A DNA stretch of 64,000 bases. Origin: Pholis gunnellus. Taxonomy: Eukaryota; Chordata; Actinopteri; Perciformes; Pholidae. Location of the stretch: assembly GCA_910591455.2 (NCBI GenBank), contig OU342804.1, positions 20,982,484 to 21,046,483 on the forward strand, given 5' to 3'. Below are positions 59,946 to 64,000 of this stretch, piece after piece; the first letter of the stretch is position 1, and each line of letters opens with the position of its first letter. The translations under genes were made by a program, and so were the position numbers. The notes below the pieces were generated by a model. It was not told where the DNA came from. It did not search any database and saw nothing but the letters and a program-made list of their open reading frames with translations.

Positions 59946-62819
59946 GAAAGTGTCTTGAATCTTTATCAGTGGAGTAGATGATTGCACTCCTTTTCCATCT
60001 GGAGTTATCAGTGAAGAAGAAAAGAAGTCAAGAACCAAACATGGTACCACTACCGGCATTTTGCCAGGTTATTTGACTGGCCCCTAATCGTCAATGAGAA
60101 CTGACATAACAAGCAGCAAGATTGGAGAAAGACAGTCTGAATTGGATGAAGTGTGTATGAAATGATGTTAATTTACAAATGGTAAATATTGGTCATATGA
60201 GGCAACCTATTTATTGGCTTACATAGCAACCCAGTTAATATCAGATAGAGAGAGGTCAGATACTTCTTTCAGTGTGATCAACTTGCGAGACTACTGCAAA
60301 TACATGTTTAGATATATTTAAATGGATGAGATGTGACTGTGGGATGCAGAATAGCAGAAAACTCCTTGCTACATGTGTTGTTGTGGTTGTAGAGTTAAGT
60401 TCATAAAAAGTTGATTTAGACACTGGAGGTCTTAAGGGAGAGTATAGGGAGTTATTCCTGGGTGTGGTATCTCTGAGGTTGGCTGTGACAATACACTCCA
60501 TTGTTATTCACAACAGAGGGAGCCTGTCCCAGGTTCCATGGAGGAAGGATGCTGAGGGCCAAATTGGATTTCTGGCTGAATGAGGAATCAGCTACTTGGG
60601 GTCGATCTAGAGAACGTTGAGCCACGGTCTCTTTGTGGGGCTGTTGCTGGAGTGCCTTTCATACGTCGCAGATCCTCCAGAGTTATTGAGATTCAGAGGA
60701 GAGTCCAGGCTGGCCAAGTGGAGGGTTCCTCCAGCTGCTTAGCAGCACAAATTTGCTCAGGGGTCACACTATAAATATTTAATCCCTTTCCTGCTGAGTG
60801 ACAGGAACACCCCATAAAGAGTTAGTTTTCACCAGCCCTCTCCAGGCCAAACTAATGCAAGAAAAAGCCATCAGGGCAAATAGACAGGATTGACCATAAG
60901 ATAACTCTTCAAATTCAAAGTTTAGATCAGCACTGCCCTGTTTGAAGATGTCTACAACTTGAGAACGGGGCTCGGGCCGAAAAGACACCGCAGAAGCCTC
61001 CGCAGGCTGCATTACACATTAGTAAAATAAAATATGAAATAAATACATAGATATGAATGTACTGAATTGTTATTTATCAACATAATGGTATCCGATACCA
61101 GATCGGCCTCTTGTCACCGTAACCCAATCCAGCTACTTGAGTCAGTATCTCCCCAGCGAGAGCAAAGAAAACCGGGACTGTAGCACAGCTGAGACCCACC
61201 GTCTCGTGTTAAGTTACTGCTGATGAAAACCCAACATTTCCTGATTTTGCTGCTTCAAAATAAAAGCCTTTAAATACAAATACAACAAAATAAACTTTTA
61301 GTGTGAATAATTTATAGGAAAATGTGTTTATCACTGTTTAATGGCTGCTTTTTTTCAATAAAACAAGTCTACTTATACTGCAGGGAGGAATGATAAGCTG
61401 CAAAAATAACTAAGAATTTATAAGAAATTGAATGTGTTTATCCAACGTTTTACAGGCCTTCCTCTGACCACGAAATATCTACGATCACGGTCTGATCAGC
61501 CTGGTCACATTTACGTGTCAAGTGTGAACACATATGCGGCTGAGATCCGATCTGCCACATCGTACTATACAACGTTGCAGAAAATTACTTTTTATATCCC
61601 ATTAGTGTACAATGCTACACTAATGGGTAAACTATCCTGATTTCTGTTAGTTGACACTGACATCTTCTGCTATGAAACAGCCACCAAACATACTGTAAGA
61701 TGTTGAATGAATTTCAAATGTCTGCAGTGTTGGTGACACTTATCTGGTGCTACTGGTGCTGCAGAATCAGTGAATTTGATAAAATGACAAGTGCACAAAC
61801 TTTCCTTAATGCATGTGAACTCATTGCTCATGGAACTCATTGCACATGTAATTAACATATGAAAACAAAAGATTGTTGAATCTGAATTGTCTTTGCATCG
61901 TATAACTTTAAACCAATTTAGTTAATTTCGTTCCTGATCAGGTTTTCTTTCCTGAAAACTGTTAGTTTGATAAAATCAGCATATTAAGGTTTCATGTGCC
62001 TTAAAGAAAAACTGCCCTGTATTATTTGTGGGGGACAATTTCTTTATTCGTTTGTGGGAAAATGTTACGCTTTATGTCAGGTGGAAAAAGCAGAGTTGTG
62101 TCTATAAAGCATTTTCAGTTGTGAATGTGGACACGATTTTTTCAGCAATTGTTGTTTTGCAGTGCAAAGGAGGCAGGCAAGAAAAAAGAAATGCAGGCCA
62201 GCCAGGACCCACTGAGCTTTTTTTTCCAGCATGGTAAAAAGAATGAATTATTCAACAGTAAGCAAGCTTTCAGCTGGCCATTTGTGTGCTTTGATCTAAA
62301 AATGAGGAGTTTGCATGAATGCCTTTATTGTCATCTTATGCTTCCACAGTGTGTGAATGAGTGAAAATAGTGCAGCCCCCCCCCCCGCGTCATCTGGTAA
62401 AGTTTACACTGCGTGTGCTGTGGACAGGCAGGCTGGCATTGTAATGTTATTTATTTGTCCTGTGAGATCACATGGCTGGGTTCAGTCAGGCTGGCCTCGC
62501 CTAAATGTTCAGTGTGAAAACAGCTTCGGGGTCAACCTGTTACAAACTGCAGCTCGACGTCAAAGCACACCCCTCCCCCTCTTCGCTCAATAGAACAATA
62601 AAATCTGTAGGTGTGGCACGCCACCAGGTGCGGCAGGTATCAAAGATCTCATGTTGTTGACAGTTTTATACCCTGTGTTTTATTTAAACCCACAGATGAC
62701 AGCTAAGATTTGCATTTTACTGGTCAAGAGTCTACAAAATACATGAGCCTATGAATAAAATCAGCACCTTTTTGAAAGCAACCTTAACCTTTAAAACGAG
62801 TTAGTGTGAAGGAAACGTT

Positions 62820-63052
62820 GTAGATCTGAAACAATGAGTTGATAAATTGATACATAAAAAATAACAAAGAAAACAAACTCTGATAACCAAATCATCTCTA
62901 CTGGTTTTCTTCTATGATAGAAAACTGAAGATCTTTGGGTTTTGGAGTGTCAGGTTTAAAGTCATCATGGACTCTGAGAAGTTGTCATTTTTCAATATTT
63001 GCTGACAGTTTATGGACCAAACAATATAAGTAGATTAATCCTTAGTTGCAGC
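62820..63052 (-). repeat. Dispersed repeat family D, copy 3, inverted
   Basis: Read on the minus strand it begins GCTGCAACTAAGGATTAATC, continues TTTGGTCCATAAACTGTCAG and ends GTTTCAGATCTAC. The block order matches the family, opposite in direction to copies 1 and 2. Confidence 0.65.
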
Positions 63053-64000
63053 TTTATTATATGGATAGGTTTTAATTGAAGCTGCTTTACCCAGACCGAG
63101 CACAAGAGCCCTAAACATCACAAGATGATGCTTCACACTGTCAACCTTATATTTCCATTATACAAACAACAAGCAGATATTGGCATCTATCAGTGTTTTC
63201 TTATCTTAGCTTGTTTATACAACATGTCTCCTATAATCTTCTCTTTTCTATCTTTGGGATGTACTCTTGCGATCTGTCACACTCTGTGATCCGTGATGTG
63301 CTGCCATTCATTGAAAATGCCTTTTCTTCTGATTACCTAAGATACGGCTTATTAGCACATGTGCGGCACGTTGTGGTCCCATTGTGTCATGAAAAAAAAT
63401 AAGGCCTTTAATTGATAATGATGTGAATGTAGAAAAATGTTTCATTACATTGAAGGTTCGGTGCATTTTATAGAGCAGAAAAGCAGATCCATGGCATTGA
63501 TTGGCTACAGCTGGACACATAATTAGAGTGCCTCCTTACCAATAATTTGTGTAATAGTTTTTGTTGGCGGCATGTTATTACCATATGAAAGGGCTGAGCA
63601 GGGGTCATGTGCATTGCTACAGCAATTAGAGCAGAGCTAAGGGCAGAAGAATGTTTGGAGCCGTCGTTAATTGGAAATCTCTACAAAGCTATGCTTTAAT
63701 TATAATTTAGTCAGAGCTGCACTGTTTTAAACCCAATATATTCAGTTGCCATTATTTTCTGTAATAGTATGAACAGCTAGATCTGTTTCCTTTCAAAGCG
63801 CCGGGCTTTGAAGAGAATGAGACTGAATTAGATTAATTTGAAAGGCTGTGCTGCTGCGAGTTTCTTTCTTTTTTTTTTCATGCTTATGGCTCTTTGTGTT
63901 CTCACTGGGAAACTGGATCTGGTTTGTTTAGGAGCTACACATACCATCCAATTTGCATGCACCTAAAATTATGGTTATAGTTTGCTTTATAGCTTTGTGT

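Larger units (their letters stand above)
47135..64000 (+). other. tead1: tead1 intron following the first coding exon
   Basis: It begins at the GTGAGT donor. The next TEAD1 coding exon would encode RNELIARYIKLRTGKTR; no such sequence was found to the end of the window. It contains repeat families A and D, three microsatellites, LINE 3' ends and stretches of mostly single-copy appearance. Confidence 0.7.

Noticed and set aside
1..64000. CRISPR arrays, bacterial operons or a novel defence system
   Set aside because: Spliced vertebrate genes and fish repeats fill the window; no regularly spaced repeats or prokaryotic gene clusters are present.

Overview
The window is vertebrate, most likely teleost (perhaps percomorph-like), nuclear DNA. 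Coding sequence occurs as short exons with GT/AG junctions. Introns are long and AT-rich, CA/TG microsatellites are abundant, and several dispersed repeats resemble families I recall from fish genomes. No bacterial-type operons, rRNA or CRISPR arrays are present.

Two protein-coding genes are supported, both on the + strand. Positions 124-11396 hold the 3' part of a MICAL-family gene, called mical2. Fourteen exons join in one open frame of 721 codons plus a stop. They encode the end of the FAD monooxygenase domain, a calponin-homology domain, a basic nuclear-localisation region, a proline-rich linker, a LIM domain and an unusual leucine-rich C-terminal tail. A poly(A) signal lies 44 bases after the stop. 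The 5' exons of this gene lie before the window.

Positions 46933-47134 are the first coding exon of a TEAD transcription factor, called tead1. It has no upstream AUG in frame. The conserved protein start matches an ATT codon, and an additional in-frame TTG lies seven codons earlier. A TATA-like box near 33,100 followed by a strong splice donor at 33,396 is a candidate promoter and 5' exon. The rest of TEAD1 lies beyond the right edge, so 47,135-64,000 is probably intron.

MICAL2 and TEAD1 are neighbours in human (MICAL2-MICALCL-PARVA-TEAD1 on 11p). The same order here supports both calls, but no PARVA or MICALCL (bMERB) exon was recognised between them. In other vertebrates MICAL proteins oxidise actin, and nuclear MICAL2 acts on SRF/MRTF signalling; TEAD1 is the DNA-binding partner of YAP/TAZ. 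The two could therefore share a cytoskeleton-to-transcription theme, but nothing in the sequence shows co-regulation.

The spacer (about 11.8-32.3 kb) and the tead1 introns hold mobile-element relics. The clearest are an 1128-bp hAT element (17617-18744) with 8-bp target duplications, terminal inverted repeats and a decayed minus-strand dimerisation domain, nested in another repeat, and a 166-bp hAT-type MITE at 39093-39258. Several other repeat families occur in two or more copies.
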